Assembly (NCBI RefSeq): GCF_002208135.1
Contig: NZ_CP021646.1
Span: forward strand, 479,501-543,500
Direction of reading: 5' to 3'
Source: Pseudoalteromonas piscicida
Lineage (GTDB): Bacteria; Pseudomonadota; Gammaproteobacteria; Enterobacterales; Alteromonadaceae
Length of the DNA stretch: 64,000 nt
Shown here: in pieces, positions 10,241 through 20,852 of the stretch
Position numbering within the stretch: position 1 is the first letter of the stretch
Layout of the letters: the number at the start of each line of letters is the position of its first letter
Made by a program: the position numbers and the translations under genes
The notes under the pieces: generated by a model
What the model was told of the DNA's origin: nothing
The model's input: the letters and a program-made list of their open reading frames with translations, nothing else
Databases searched by the model: none

Positions 10241-10732
10241 GTGGTAATTTCAATGATAGCTGCGATGGCAAATAACCGTGTTATCGGAAAAGATAACGAT
10301 ATGCCGTGGCATTTACCTGCAGACCTTCAACATTTCAAAAAGGTTACGCTAGGTAAACCTGTGATTATGGGCCGAAAGACATTTGAGTCTATTGGTAGGC
10401 CTCTGCCAGGTCGTAGAAACATAGTGATATCCAGAAATCTTGACTATACTCAAGAAGGTATAGAAGTCGTCGCTTCACCTGAAGCGGCACTCAGTGCTGT
10501 TGGGGATTGCGACGAAATGATGATAATTGGTGGTGGTCATATATATGACTTGTTTCTACCTTATGCTCAGCGACTCTATTTGACCTTCATCGATTTAGAC
10601 GTTGAAGGGGATACTCAATTCCCTGACTATGAGCAAGTTGCTGAATGGGAAGTGCTTGAAACTGAGTGTAATGAACCTGATGAAAGAAATAATCATAGTT
10701 ATAAATTCGTAACTCTGAACAAAAAACTATGA
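10241..10732 (+). CDS. folA: Dihydrofolate reductase
   Basis: 163 residues from a GTG start. The start is supported by AAGG upstream and by alignment: MVISMIAAMANNRVIG matches the E. coli MISLIAALA region. It reduces dihydrofolate to tetrahydrofolate with NADPH. Visible: NDMPWHLPADLQHFK (active site and Met20-loop region), MGRKTFESIGRPLPGR (NADPH binding) and IIGGGHIYDLFLP. It stands alone between terminators. Confidence 0.97.
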   Translation: MVISMIAAMANNRVIGKDNDMPWHLPADLQHFKKVTLGKPVIMGRKTFESIGRPLPGRRNIVISRNLDYTQEGIEVVASPEAALSAVGDCDEMMIIGGGHIYDLFLPYAQRLYLTFIDLDVEGDTQFPDYEQVAEWEVLETECNEPDERNNHSYKFVTLNKKL

Positions 10733-10811
10733 GTTTCTTGCTAACAATTGTTTAGGTTGCTAAAATATAGCCAGTTATATGCTACGAATAAAGTATTAAA
10801 GGGTCTGTGTA

Positions 10812-11183
10812 ATGAAATTAACTACCGTGCTACTGTCAGCTTCCATCGCTATTGCAGCTTTTTCTTTCAGCAAACCAGTAAGTGCAAACGATCAGTTGGC
10901 GCTTTCTATATGTGAATATATCGCTGCGGACGATAAAAATCGCATTCGTAACACTTTGAAAACATCACGCCTGAAAATGCGCAATGTTTACGATGCAATC
11001 CTGTGCAACGGTAATAACTTACTAAGACATGCAATTGCTAGCAACGCAAACGATGCAGGCGAGTACATTATTAAAAGTATTCCAAAAAGCGCGTTAGAAG
11101 ACGGTAAAGATTTAGCATGGGCTGAGTCAAACCACAGTGGTTCAGCATTGATTGCTGTAATCAAAGAGCGTGCAGGCCTTTAA
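10812..11183 (+). CDS. Secreted DUF3718 protein
   Basis: 123 residues with a clear signal peptide (about 1-25, cleavage near VSANDQ). Two cysteines in the mature part (CEYIAADDK and AILCNGNN) could form a disulphide. The sequence fits the DUF3718 family of small periplasmic proteins found in Alteromonadales and Shewanella; no function is known to me. It is monocistronic, with its own hairpin terminator. Confidence 0.8.
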   Translation: MKLTTVLLSASIAIAAFSFSKPVSANDQLALSICEYIAADDKNRIRNTLKTSRLKMRNVYDAILCNGNNLLRHAIASNANDAGEYIIKSIPKSALEDGKDLAWAESNHSGSALIAVIKERAGL

Positions 11184-11208
11184 TTTTAAAGTTTACGCAA
11201 TATGAGAA

Positions 11209-11232
11209 AAGCCCTTACTTAGGGCTTTTTTT
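11209..11232 (+). terminator. Terminator after the DUF3718 gene
   Basis: AAGCCCT/AGGGCTT stem around TACTT with a following T run. Confidence 0.9.
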
Positions 11233-11283
11233 ATGCTTGATCTTTCTAATAAACCTAAACTTGAGATTAATTACCCCATAATG

Positions 11284-11298
11284 TTTTTTGACTAGAAT
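11284..11298 (+). promoter_or_regulatory. Promoter-like motif upstream of raiA
   Basis: TTTTTTGACTAGAAT, identical over 15 bases to the motif upstream of rplU (7975-7989). TTGACT followed 17 bases later by AATTAT gives a reasonable sigma-70 promoter here. Confidence 0.5.
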
Positions 11299-11403
11299 CA
11301 GCTTCCTTCCAATTATTGTAATAAATTTCTGCTAAGGCTCTTGAGAAATCGAGTAATCGTGCCAATACTATTGTTAAGGGTAAACGCAAAAGAAGGATTG
11401 CAT

Positions 11404-11760
11404 ATGAAGATTAATTTATCTGGCCATCACGTAGATGTAACCGATGCTGTTAAAAACCACGTTCATGAAAAGTTTGCCAAGATCGCCAACCATTTTCCGT
11501 CGTTGTTATCCCTAGACATCATCGTCAGCAAAGAACACAAACAATTTTACACGGAGATAAGTACCAACTACGCTGGTAGTCGAATATCGGTAAAAGGTGA
11601 AGATGAAGTGATGTATCCAGCTATTGCTAAAGCGTCTAAAAAGCTCGATGCAGCCTTGAAGCACCGTAAAGGTCAGTTAAAAGCCAATAAACATCAGAAG
11701 CCGGTGAGTACAACCCCACCAATTGCGCACGAGATTATTCAAGAAATGGAACTGAAATAA
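11404..11760 (+). CDS. raiA: Ribosome hibernation factor (HPF/RaiA family)
   Basis: 118 residues from the ATG at 11404, which follows GAAGGA. Earlier in-frame codons belong to the leader. The S30AE fold is evident (MKINLSGHHVDVTDAV, GEDEVMYPAIAKASKKLDAAL). There is a short Lys/Pro tail but no long C-terminal dimerisation domain, so it is a short-type factor. Whether it acts like RaiA (70S stabiliser) or HPF (100S former) cannot be decided from sequence. The leader carries the 15-base motif shared with rplU. Confidence 0.88.
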   Translation: MKINLSGHHVDVTDAVKNHVHEKFAKIANHFPSLLSLDIIVSKEHKQFYTEISTNYAGSRISVKGEDEVMYPAIAKASKKLDAALKHRKGQLKANKHQKPVSTTPPIAHEIIQEMELK

Positions 11761-11781
11761 CCTTAGTTTTCAATAAACATC

Positions 11782-11803
11782 AGGCCCTACGGGGCCTTTT
11801 TTG
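11782..11803 (+). terminator. Terminator after raiA
   Basis: AGGCCC/GGGCCT stem with TACG loop followed by T6. Confidence 0.92.
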
Positions 11804-11846
11804 ATACACTTCAGCAATCATCCAAGCTAGCCTTAATTACGAGCAT

Positions 11847-12764
11847 ATGCCAAATTACCAAGAAATTTTAGATCAGGCTGCGCAGCGAGTTCAACCGTTG
11901 TTACGCCAAGGAAAAGTTGCTGACTACATTCCCGCTTTAGCTGAGCAGCCATTAGAGCAATTTTCTGTTTCATTACATACGGTAGATGGCGAAACTTATA
12001 GTGCCGGTGATACTAAAGCCAGATTTACAATTCAATCAGTATCCAAAGTAATGACATTGACGCTAGCGCTGCAGCGATATGGTGACGAGCTTTGGAATCG
12101 GGTAGGGAAAGAGCCTTCGGGCACCGCTTTTAACTCCTTAACTCAGCTTGAGTTCGAAAATGGTATTCCAAGAAACCCCTTTATAAATGCAGGTGCCATT
12201 GTAACTTGTGATGCCCTTTACTCTCGTTTATCCGCGCCAATTCATACTATGCTAGAAAGCTATAGAGCAATGTCTGGTAACGACAAGTTGTGTATCAATA
12301 AGGTTGTGTCACAGTCTGAATATGATCACAGATATAGAAATGCAGCAATGGCTTATTTGATGAAGTCATTTGGTAATTTCAACAATGAAGTCGAGGATGT
12401 GTTATGGTCATATTTCAATTTTTGCGCAATTGAAATGAATACCACTGAGCTGGCAAAGTCATTTTCATACCTCTCTAGTCAGGGTTACTGCAACCTATCA
12501 AAACAGCGGATACTTACCAAAAAACAAACCAAGCAAATGAACTCGCTGCTGTTCACTAGTGGCCTTTACGATGCCGCAGGTGACTTTGGTTATCGAGTGG
12601 GGATGCCTGGCAAGTCGGGTGTCGGGGGGGCGATAATCGCTATCGTGCCGAATCGTTTTACGATTTCGGTGTGGTCACCTGGGCTTGATAAAGTTGGTAA
12701 CTCTTTAGCAGGGATCGCGGCATTAGAATATCTATCTAACGAACTTAGTACCGCTATTTTTTGA
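11847..12764 (+). CDS. glsB: Glutaminase (GlsB type)
   Basis: 305 residues, a close match to E. coli GlsB. It hydrolyses glutamine to glutamate and ammonia. It is a serine-dependent beta-lactamase-fold enzyme: nucleophile S64 and K67 in QSVSKVM, then the conserved blocks EPSGTAFNSL, GIPRNPFINAGAI, RNAAMAYLMKSFGN and PAKSGVGGAI-like PGKSGVGGAI. No signal peptide, so cytoplasmic. It shares a bidirectional terminator with gsk. Confidence 0.95.
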   Translation: MPNYQEILDQAAQRVQPLLRQGKVADYIPALAEQPLEQFSVSLHTVDGETYSAGDTKARFTIQSVSKVMTLTLALQRYGDELWNRVGKEPSGTAFNSLTQLEFENGIPRNPFINAGAIVTCDALYSRLSAPIHTMLESYRAMSGNDKLCINKVVSQSEYDHRYRNAAMAYLMKSFGNFNNEVEDVLWSYFNFCAIEMNTTELAKSFSYLSSQGYCNLSKQRILTKKQTKQMNSLLFTSGLYDAAGDFGYRVGMPGKSGVGGAIIAIVPNRFTISVWSPGLDKVGNSLAGIAALEYLSNELSTAIF

Positions 12765-12802
12765 TGGCAAGACATCTTCAAGCTAGCCAAACTATAGAAT
12801 AT

Positions 12803-12832
12803 AAAAATAGCGACCGTAGTCGCTATTTTTAT
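12803..12832. terminator. Bidirectional terminator between glsB and gsk
   Basis: AAAATAGCGAC/GTCGCTATTTT stem around CGTA. A-rich on one side and T-rich on the other, so it can stop both convergent genes. Confidence 0.92.
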
Positions 12833-12857
12833 ACAACTTAAAGCTGTCCAAGAACCG

Positions 12858-14162
12858 TTATTGTTCCCAGTATGATTGCTCTAGCGAGTCTTCACGCTCA
12901 GGTAGACCTCGAGAAAGCCTTGGAGAATGCTGAACAAGTACTTCATAGCTTGCACGGTTTGCATATTTGCTTATCTGTGCCAGAGATGAATAGGTAATTG
13001 CACTTTGCTCATGCTTTGCTGAGTTTGGTACATTCAGCTTATGGTATTCATTGGCACAAATATCATGCAAAACAGCGGCAAGGGCACAGTCACCAGCACC
13101 GTTGGTATTCTTGATGATATCCGGTCCACCCATATAAGGGGCAGTGTGGCTGTATGCTCTGATCGGCTGCTCACATTGGGCCTTTTTCATTGCACGTGAG
13201 AATTCGTAGCGATTAAATTCAGGGATAGCACCGGGCAGCAGCGGGTATTCAGTCACACGCTTGCAGCTATCATCAACATAACCTGCCATAAACAGCCCTT
13301 TAGGGCCTGCAGTACAGATGACTAGATCAACCCAATCTAGCGCTTTATCCGCAGCAAGAAGAGGATCGCTAAAGCCTGTGATCGCCTCACCTTCTTCTTC
13401 GTTCATCGCAAGGATATCAACATGTTTAGCAACGAAGTCTGCCCACCATTTTGGGTCTTGTTCAATTAAGAACTTAGTGCCAAGCGTTAATACTACGGGT
13501 ATACCTGCATTATTGGCATACTCAACCGCCTGCACCGTTGCTTGTGTCATGGTTTCGTCGCCACTAGTACGCATCAAATAAGCGCTGATCACTAACGCCG
13601 ATGATTCTTCGATCAGTGTTTGGCAAATAGACTCAGGACGTAGGTGATTCATTAACCCTGCGCTGATAGCAAAAGTTCGCTCACCACTATCATCGATAAG
13701 TGTAAAGCAACGACCTATAGGGCCGTCAACCGGCTGCAAGTAGTCCAGATCAACTCGACTTGAGGTGTTACATAAAAATTTATAGGCGTAGCTGCCGATC
13801 TTTATGTTTTCACTCATCACCCCAAGCAGTACTGAGCGGTCATCTGCTAGCACCGAATAGTTGTGCATGGTGTTACCTATGGTACCGCCGGCAAATTCAT
13901 AGTCGATCATGTCATCACGTTTTAGCCTATCATAAAGGGCGTTGGTGACATCATTGTCTATCACTTGTGACATACCACGCTGTAAGTGGAATTCATCAAG
14001 AAAAGCTTGATCCACTTTCGCTTCGATATCAACGACGATTTGATCTATACCACAGATATAGCTCCTTTTTAGCCGATCATCAGCGTGTAACTGGTTAATA
14101 AGCGGATCTTTATCTTCCACCGGAAAATAGTGTTTATGCCTACGGCGTCCCGGAAATTTCAT
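12858..14162 (-). CDS. gsk: Inosine-guanosine kinase
   Basis: 434 residues, the same length as E. coli Gsk, starting MKFPGRRRHKHYFP. It is a PfkB/ribokinase-family enzyme that phosphorylates inosine and guanosine in purine salvage. Visible: GGTIGNTMHNYSVL, VDGPIGRCFTLIDDSGERTFAIS and the catalytic NTNGAGDCALAA. Its position near purL and guaBA fits purine metabolism, although it is transcribed separately. Confidence 0.96.
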   Translation of the reverse strand: MKFPGRRRHKHYFPVEDKDPLINQLHADDRLKRSYICGIDQIVVDIEAKVDQAFLDEFHLQRGMSQVIDNDVTNALYDRLKRDDMIDYEFAGGTIGNTMHNYSVLADDRSVLLGVMSENIKIGSYAYKFLCNTSSRVDLDYLQPVDGPIGRCFTLIDDSGERTFAISAGLMNHLRPESICQTLIEESSALVISAYLMRTSGDETMTQATVQAVEYANNAGIPVVLTLGTKFLIEQDPKWWADFVAKHVDILAMNEEEGEAITGFSDPLLAADKALDWVDLVICTAGPKGLFMAGYVDDSCKRVTEYPLLPGAIPEFNRYEFSRAMKKAQCEQPIRAYSHTAPYMGGPDIIKNTNGAGDCALAAVLHDICANEYHKLNVPNSAKHEQSAITYSSLAQISKYANRASYEVLVQHSPRLSRGLPEREDSLEQSYWEQ

Positions 14163-14383
14163 ATTCTACCCGTGTGTTTTAGAGCTTACGAAATAAAAAA
14201 AGCGGCGAATTATAGCGTAAATCCAACCCTGTGAGCCACGGCAAAATTACGAAAATTATCAATAATGTCCGCAAAATATTAAAAAAGTGTTGGTAACATC
14301 CTGAGTTTGCTTATAAAAACACCTTTATCTGAGGCTGTGATTATTTAAGAATAGCAGCTTAACCGCACTCCTGCTCAAGGTGA

Positions 14384-14389
14384 TATAAT
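14384..14389 (+). promoter_or_regulatory. Likely -10 box of tadA
   Basis: TATAAT lies only 21 bases before the ATG at 14405, so the predicted transcript start falls within about 10 bases of the start codon. No Shine-Dalgarno sequence is visible. Confidence 0.5.
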
Positions 14390-14398
14390 TCAAATTAA

Positions 14399-15102
<704 letters not shown>

Positions 15103-15227
15103 AGAACCTCCGAATGTGAGAGATTAACTGGGGAGATCCCCAATGATAATTAGTATAAATACGCTATGCCTATGACAGATCTATGACCATTTGAAGCATT
15201 TATCAAGCCAGTTTAGTAAATATTAAA

Positions 15228-16657
15228 TTACTGTTGCTTCTCGACTTCACTGGCTTTGCCAGGATTATCAACCGGAGTCGTTTGCGAAGAGGCTTTACTG
15301 CTATCTGGTAGGAGTGCACCGTTGTCTTCCAACCACACGAGTGCATCATAATAGCGGCGAATATTATCTACATACGTTACCGCGACATCACCACGAGCAT
15401 ATCCATATCTTGTATTTCGATAGTAGCGCTTTTTAGTCAGTAGTGGTAGTCGTTTTTTAACGTCTGCCCAGTTATTCGGATCGCCTCCTTGATCAGCAGT
15501 AATGTTACGTGCATCTCGTACATGTCCCCAGCCCACATTGTAAGAAGCAAGGGCGAGCCAGGTACTATCGGGCTGCTGTATTTCTTCAGGCATACGGTCA
15601 AATAAAATACGTAGGTATTTGGCGCCACCTTCAATATTTTGTTGTGCATTAAGACGGTTTGTCACGCCAACTTTTTTAGCCGTAGGTTGTGTCAACATCA
15701 TGATTCCACGAACCCCTGTGGGAGACTTAGCTCTGGGGTCCCACATCGATTCTTGATAGCTTACTGCAGCAAGCAGACGCCAATCGATATTGTGCTGTTT
15801 CGAGTAACTTTTAAACCACTTGAGATAGGCTGGCAAGGTACTATGAACGGCTTCGACAAAGGCTAAAGTATTTACATAATTAAACTCTTCGATATGACCG
15901 AAATACTTCTCTTCGAGCGTGGCCAAAAAGTTGTTTTGTTGTACTCGAGCGAAAAATGCAGGCAGCAACGCATATAACGAATCGTCCTTTTCGTTACGCA
16001 TCATCCATGCTACATGTTCATCTCTAGTAACAGAAAACGCAATGCTGACGGTTGGGTGGTAGCGTCTAAATAGGGCCAGAGAATGAGAGTCTGTGATGGT
16101 GTAGTCAATCTCTCCGTCAATGATGGCCTGAAGCAGCTCTTCCTCACCTTTATCTGAGACAACTTCCCAACTCAAATGAGGATGGCTTGTTTTCGCCTCT
16201 TCAAGCGCGATAACATGATTGCTGTGTGCAAGTACGGTAATTGGCGCTTTAATATCATCAAAGTCTCTGGGCCACTCTCTCCCTTGTTTGTACACGAGCT
16301 TTTGACTGATCATTCTATATGTTGGGCCAAAACGATATTGCGCTGTTCTTGATGGATGAAAGCTCACCGCGGAGGCAACGATATCTAAGTCTCCGGCATC
16401 TAGCCTTGCAAATAACTCATCTAAGTTAAAATAAGGAACGATGTGTAATTCAACACCGAGCTCATTGGCAAATTCACTCGCCAACTCATACTCGAACCCT
16501 TGTTCTCCAGTGGGGCCTTGGTAGTAGTTCCCCGGTCCCGCGAGCGTGCCAACACGTAATACCTTATTTTGTTTTATATGTTGCAATTGATTAAGAGGGC
16601 TTTGTCGCACCCAACTAAACAGATGACAACAAAGCACATAAAGACGTATTTAAACAT
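15228..16657 (-). CDS. mltF: MltF, membrane-bound lytic transglycosylase, with apparent N-terminal frameshift
   Basis: The main frame gives an SBP_bac_3-like domain (about 28-260: VLRVGTLAG, FEYELASEFA) then an SLT goose-lysozyme domain with catalytic Glu in AVSYQESMWDPRA and SPTGVRGIMMLT, as in MltF, which cleaves peptidoglycan. That frame begins only at a GTG (16637) with no export signal. In the next frame, an ATG at 16657 opens a classic lipoprotein signal with lipobox LVGC. Adding one base in the AAA or CCC run near 16597-16603 joins them as LVGCDK(A/S)PLNQ. So the gene either carries a real one-base deletion or a sequencing error. Intact, it would be an outer-membrane lipoprotein. Confidence 0.88.
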
Positions 16658-16846
16658 GACCTAGGCTCTCTTTTGCGCTCGAAATCTCAACTTACCGCAG
16701 CAAAATCATAATTGCAAAAGCCGAATTAACTTAAGGTAATGATAGATTTGCATGATATTTTCTAGTTTTGACAAATTAGTGTTAATTCCGCGCGCTATTT
16801 CCACTATAATGAGCGCCCAAAGATATCGTTCAATCCTTAACCCCGG

Positions 16847-19800
16847 ATGAAAATACCTATGTTAATCCTACGTGGTGCACCTGCACTTTCAGATTTCAAA
16901 GTCCAAAAGATCCTTAAAACCTGCGCTGCAGCTCAATTACCAGTTACCAATGTTTATGCCGAGTTCATGCATTTTGCTGATTTAACGGCTGAGCTTTCAG
17001 AGACTGAGTTAACTAAGCTAAATAGCCTGTTAAAGTATGGACCGACTATTACGGAGCACACGCCAGAGGGCAAACTGATCTTGGTAACACCAAGGATCGG
17101 AACCATCTCTCCTTGGGCTTCTAAAGCGACAGATATTGCAAACAACTGTGGTCTTACGCAAGTACACCGTGTTGAGCGTGGTATTGCTTATTATGTTGAG
17201 GGTGAACTAACACAAGCTCAGTTCGAAGAAGTAGCACAGTTACTTCACGACCGCATGACCGAGTCTGTTCACGCAGAGCTTGATGATGCAGCTAAATTAT
17301 TCCGCACGGAAACGCCTCGCCCAATGTCTTCAGTGGATATTCTTGGCGGTGGCCGTGAAGCATTAGCGGTTGCGAACGTTGAGCAGGGCTTTGCACTTGC
17401 TGATGACGAAATCGACTACCTAGTAGAAAGCTTCGAAAAGCTTGGTCGTAACCCTAATGACATCGAACTGTTCATGTTTGCTCAAGCAAACTCTGAGCAC
17501 TGTCGTCACAAAATTTTCAACGCTGATTGGACTATCGATGGTGTAGAGCAGCCTAAGTCGCTGTTTAAAATGATTAAGAACACCTACGAAACCAATAGCG
17601 ACAATGTATTGTCGGCTTATAAGGATAACGCGGCAGTAATGACTGGCTCTAAAGCGGGTCGTTTCTTCCCAAATACTGACGGCGAATACGCTTACCACGA
17701 GGAAGATATCCACATTCTGATGAAAGTGGAAACGCACAACCACCCAACGGCGATTGCCCCGTTTTCTGGCGCATCCACAGGCTCTGGTGGTGAGATCCGT
17801 GATGAAGGTGCAACTGGTCGTGGTTCCAAGCCAAAAGCAGGTCTGGTTGGCTTCACGGTTTCTAACCTGCGTATTCCAGGCTTTGAACAGCCTTGGGAAA
17901 CCAACTTTGGTAAACCAGGACGTATTGTTAATGCATTAGACATCATGCTGGATGGCCCACTAGGTGGCGCTGCATTTAACAACGAGTTTGGTCGTCCAAA
18001 CCTATTGGGTTACTTCCGTACTTACGAAGAAAAAGTAGAAAGCCACAATGGCGCTGAAGTACGTGGTTACCACAAGCCAATCATGATTGCAGGTGGTTTA
18101 GGGAACATCCGTGAAGATCACGTGCAAAAAGGCTCAATCCCTGTGGGAGCTAAGCTAGTCGCACTTGGTGGTCCTGCTATGAACATCGGTCTTGGTGGTG
18201 GTGCAGCTTCTTCAATGGCATCTGGCCAATCAAATGAAGATTTAGACTTTGCTTCAGTTCAGCGTGAAAACCCTGAAATGGAGCGTCGTTGTCAGGAAGT
18301 TATCGACAAATGTTGGCAGCTTGGTGATGACAATCCAATCGCGTTTATTCACGATGTGGGCGCGGGCGGTTTATCAAATGCATTTCCAGAGCTTGTCGAC
18401 GATGGCGGCCGTGGTGGTAAATTCCAGTTGCGTAACATCCCGAACGATGAGCCAGGCATGGCACCACACGAAATCTGGTGTAACGAGTCGCAAGAGCGTT
18501 ATGTATTGGCAGTTGCAGCTGAAGACTTCGCTCGCTTTGAAGCGATTTGTAAGCGTGAGCGCGCACAATATGCGGTGATTGGTGAAGCGACAGAAGAACG
18601 TCATCTAACAGTAGCTGATAGTCATTTTGATAATAATCCTGTGGATCTGCCATTAGACGTATTACTTGGCAAGCCACCTAAAATGCATCGTGACGTTGAG
18701 TCAAAGCGTGTAGTGGGTACTGCATTAGATACTGCGGCTATTGAACTTGAAGATGCGGCTAAGCGTTTACTTCGTCTACCAACGATTGCTGAGAAAACAT
18801 TCCTTATCACGATTGGTGACAGAACCGTAACGGGTCTGGTTGCTCGTGACCAAATGGTTGGCCCATGGCAGGTACCAGTATCTAACTGTGCGGTAACAGC
18901 AGCAACTTACGATACTTACCACGGTGAAGCGATGTCGATGGGTGAGCGCACCCCTGCGGCATTACTTAACTATGGAGCATCTGCTCGTCTAGCGGTGGCA
19001 GAAGCGTTAACCAATATCGCTGGTGCTAACATCGGTAGCCTAAACAACATTAAGCTTTCTGCAAACTGGATGGCGGCAGCAGGTCACCCAGGTGAAGATG
19101 CAGGTCTTTACGAAGCGGTTAAAGCGGTTGGTGAAGAACTATGTCCTGCATTAGGTTTAACAATTCCAGTTGGTAAAGACTCGATGTCGATGAAGACTCA
19201 GTGGGATGAGAATGGCGAAGAAAAATCAGTGACTGCGCCATTATCACTTATCATCACTGCATTTGGTCGTGTTGAAGATATTCGCAAAACAGTAACGCCT
19301 GAGCTTCGTACTGATAAGGGCGAAACCAGTCTGTTCCTACTTGATTTAGGTGCGGGCCAAAACCGCCTTGGCGCGTCAAGCTTAGCGCAAGTGTACAAGC
19401 AACTTGGCGACAAGACGCCTGATGTTGACAGCCCTGAGCTGTTAAAAGGTTTCTACAATGCCGTACAAGCATTAGTTGAGTCTGGCAAGCTTATCGCTTA
19501 CCACGACCGCTCTGACGGTGGTCTATTCACCACAGCTGCGGAAATGGCGTTCGCAGGCCGCACCGGTGTGAGCATTGAATTAGATGCGCTGCACGGTACT
19601 GACTTAGAAGTGCTATTCAATGAAGAGCTTGGCGCAGTATTGCAAGTTCGCAATGACGATATCGCCGAGGTTGAAGCGATATTTGCCGAGCACGGTGTTG
19701 CTGATATTGCGCATCGCATCGGTACGCTAAACGGTGAAGACAAGGTTATCTTTACTCGTGGCGGTCAGGCGGTACTTGAAAATACTCGCACTGAGCTTCG

Positions 19801-20743
19801 TACTATCTGGGCTGAGACAACTTATCAAATGCAAGCACTACGTGATAATCCAGATTGCGCGAAGCAAGAGTTTGACGCTAAGTTCGATGACAAAGATCCG
19901 GGTCTTAATGTGAAACTAAGCTTTGATCTTAACGAAGATATCGCTGCACCTTACATTGCAAAAGGGGTGAAGCCTCAAGTTGCCATCTTGCGTGAGCAAG
20001 GCGTTAACTCGCATATCGAAATGGCAGCAGCATTTAACCGTGCTGGCTTTGCAGCTATCGACGTACACATGAGTGACATCCTTGAAGGCCGCTTAACACT
20101 AGAGCAATTCAAAGGCCTAGTGGCGTGTGGTGGCTTCTCATACGGTGACGTTTTAGGTGCTGGTGAAGGATGGGCTAAATCAATCCTATTCCATGACTCT
20201 GCACGCGAGCAATTCCAAGGCTTCTTCCAACGCCAAGATACCTTCAGTTTAGGTGTGTGTAATGGCTGCCAGATGCTTTCTACATTGAAAGAGCTGATCC
20301 CTGGCACGGAAAACTGGCCACGCTTTGTTACCAACAAGTCAGAGCGTTTTGAAGCGCGCTTCAGCTTAGTTGAAGTACAGCAAAGCCCGTCAATCTTCTT
20401 TGATGGTATGGCAGGCTCTCGTATGCCAATCGCGGTATCACATGGTGAAGGCCATGCCGAGTTTGCAAGCGAAGCGGCGGTACAAACTGCACTGAATTCA
20501 GGTTCAGTTGCTGTGAAGTTTGTTGATAACTACGGTAATCCAACCACTCAGTACCCTGCTAACCCGAATGGCTCTCCTGCTGGTATTACGGGCATGACGT
20601 CAACAGACGGACGTGCAACTGTGATGATGCCGCACCCTGAACGTGTATTCAGAGCAGTAGCAAACTCTTGGCACCCAGATGAGTGGCAAGAAGATAGCCC
20701 TTGGATGCGTATGTTCCGCAATGCGCGTAAGCTAGTAGGCTAA
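16847..20743 (+). CDS. purL: PurL, phosphoribosylformylglycinamidine synthase
   Basis: 1298 residues, the large single-chain form of proteobacteria. It converts FGAR to FGAM using ATP and glutamine. N-terminal domain, then two AIRS-like halves ([35 protein letters not shown]), then a C-terminal glutamine amidotransferase with the Cys in LGVCNGCQM and the His in SHGEGHAEF. An ATG at 16859 ([11 protein letters not shown]) fits the E. coli N terminus slightly better than 16847. A TATAAT at about 16805 may be the -10 box. I found no PurR-like operator. Confidence 0.97.
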   Translation: MKIPMLILRGAPALSDFKVQKILKTCAAAQLPVTNVYAEFMHFADLTAELSETELTKLNSLLKYGPTITEHTPEGKLILVTPRIGTISPWASKATDIANNCGLTQVHRVERGIAYYVEGELTQAQFEEVAQLLHDRMTESVHAELDDAAKLFRTETPRPMSSVDILGGGREALAVANVEQGFALADDEIDYLVESFEKLGRNPNDIELFMFAQANSEHCRHKIFNADWTIDGVEQPKSLFKMIKNTYETNSDNVLSAYKDNAAVMTGSKAGRFFPNTDGEYAYHEEDIHILMKVETHNHPTAIAPFSGASTGSGGEIRDEGATGRGSKPKAGLVGFTVSNLRIPGFEQPWETNFGKPGRIVNALDIMLDGPLGGAAFNNEFGRPNLLGYFRTYEEKVESHNGAEVRGYHKPIMIAGGLGNIREDHVQKGSIPVGAKLVALGGPAMNIGLGGGAASSMASGQSNEDLDFASVQRENPEMERRCQEVIDKCWQLGDDNPIAFIHDVGAGGLSNAFPELVDDGGRGGKFQLRNIPNDEPGMAPHEIWCNESQERYVLAVAAEDFARFEAICKRERAQYAVIGEATEERHLTVADSHFDNNPVDLPLDVLLGKPPKMHRDVESKRVVGTALDTAAIELEDAAKRLLRLPTIAEKTFLITIGDRTVTGLVARDQMVGPWQVPVSNCAVTAATYDTYHGEAMSMGERTPAALLNYGASARLAVAEALTNIAGANIGSLNNIKLSANWMAAAGHPGEDAGLYEAVKAVGEELCPALGLTIPVGKDSMSMKTQWDENGEEKSVTAPLSLIITAFGRVEDIRKTVTPELRTDKGETSLFLLDLGAGQNRLGASSLAQVYKQLGDKTPDVDSPELLKGFYNAVQALVESGKLIAYHDRSDGGLFTTAAEMAFAGRTGVSIELDALHGTDLEVLFNEELGAVLQVRNDDIAEVEAIFAEHGVADIAHRIGTLNGEDKVIFTRGGQAVLENTRTELRTIWAETTYQMQALRDNPDCAKQEFDAKFDDKDPGLNVKLSFDLNEDIAAPYIAKGVKPQVAILREQGVNSHIEMAAAFNRAGFAAIDVHMSDILEGRLTLEQFKGLVACGGFSYGDVLGAGEGWAKSILFHDSAREQFQGFFQRQDTFSLGVCNGCQMLSTLKELIPGTENWPRFVTNKSERFEARFSLVEVQQSPSIFFDGMAGSRMPIAVSHGEGHAEFASEAAVQTALNSGSVAVKFVDNYGNPTTQYPANPNGSPAGITGMTSTDGRATVMMPHPERVFRAVANSWHPDEWQEDSPWMRMFRNARKLVG

Positions 20744-20757
20744 CGCGATATATTTGA

Positions 20758-20783
20758 AAAAGGTCACTTCGGTGACCTTTTTT
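20758..20783 (+). terminator. Terminator after purL
   Basis: AAGGTCAC/GTGACCTT arms around TTCG with T6 following. Confidence 0.93.
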
Positions 20784-20852
20784 ATTCATGGCTTGATAAT
20801 TATCTATCGGATACACTGAAAGGAAAATACCAATCATATTTTAGGGATACGA

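Noticed and set aside
16800..16846. PurR operator before purL
   Set aside because: No sequence close to the ACGCAAACGTTTGCGT consensus is present.
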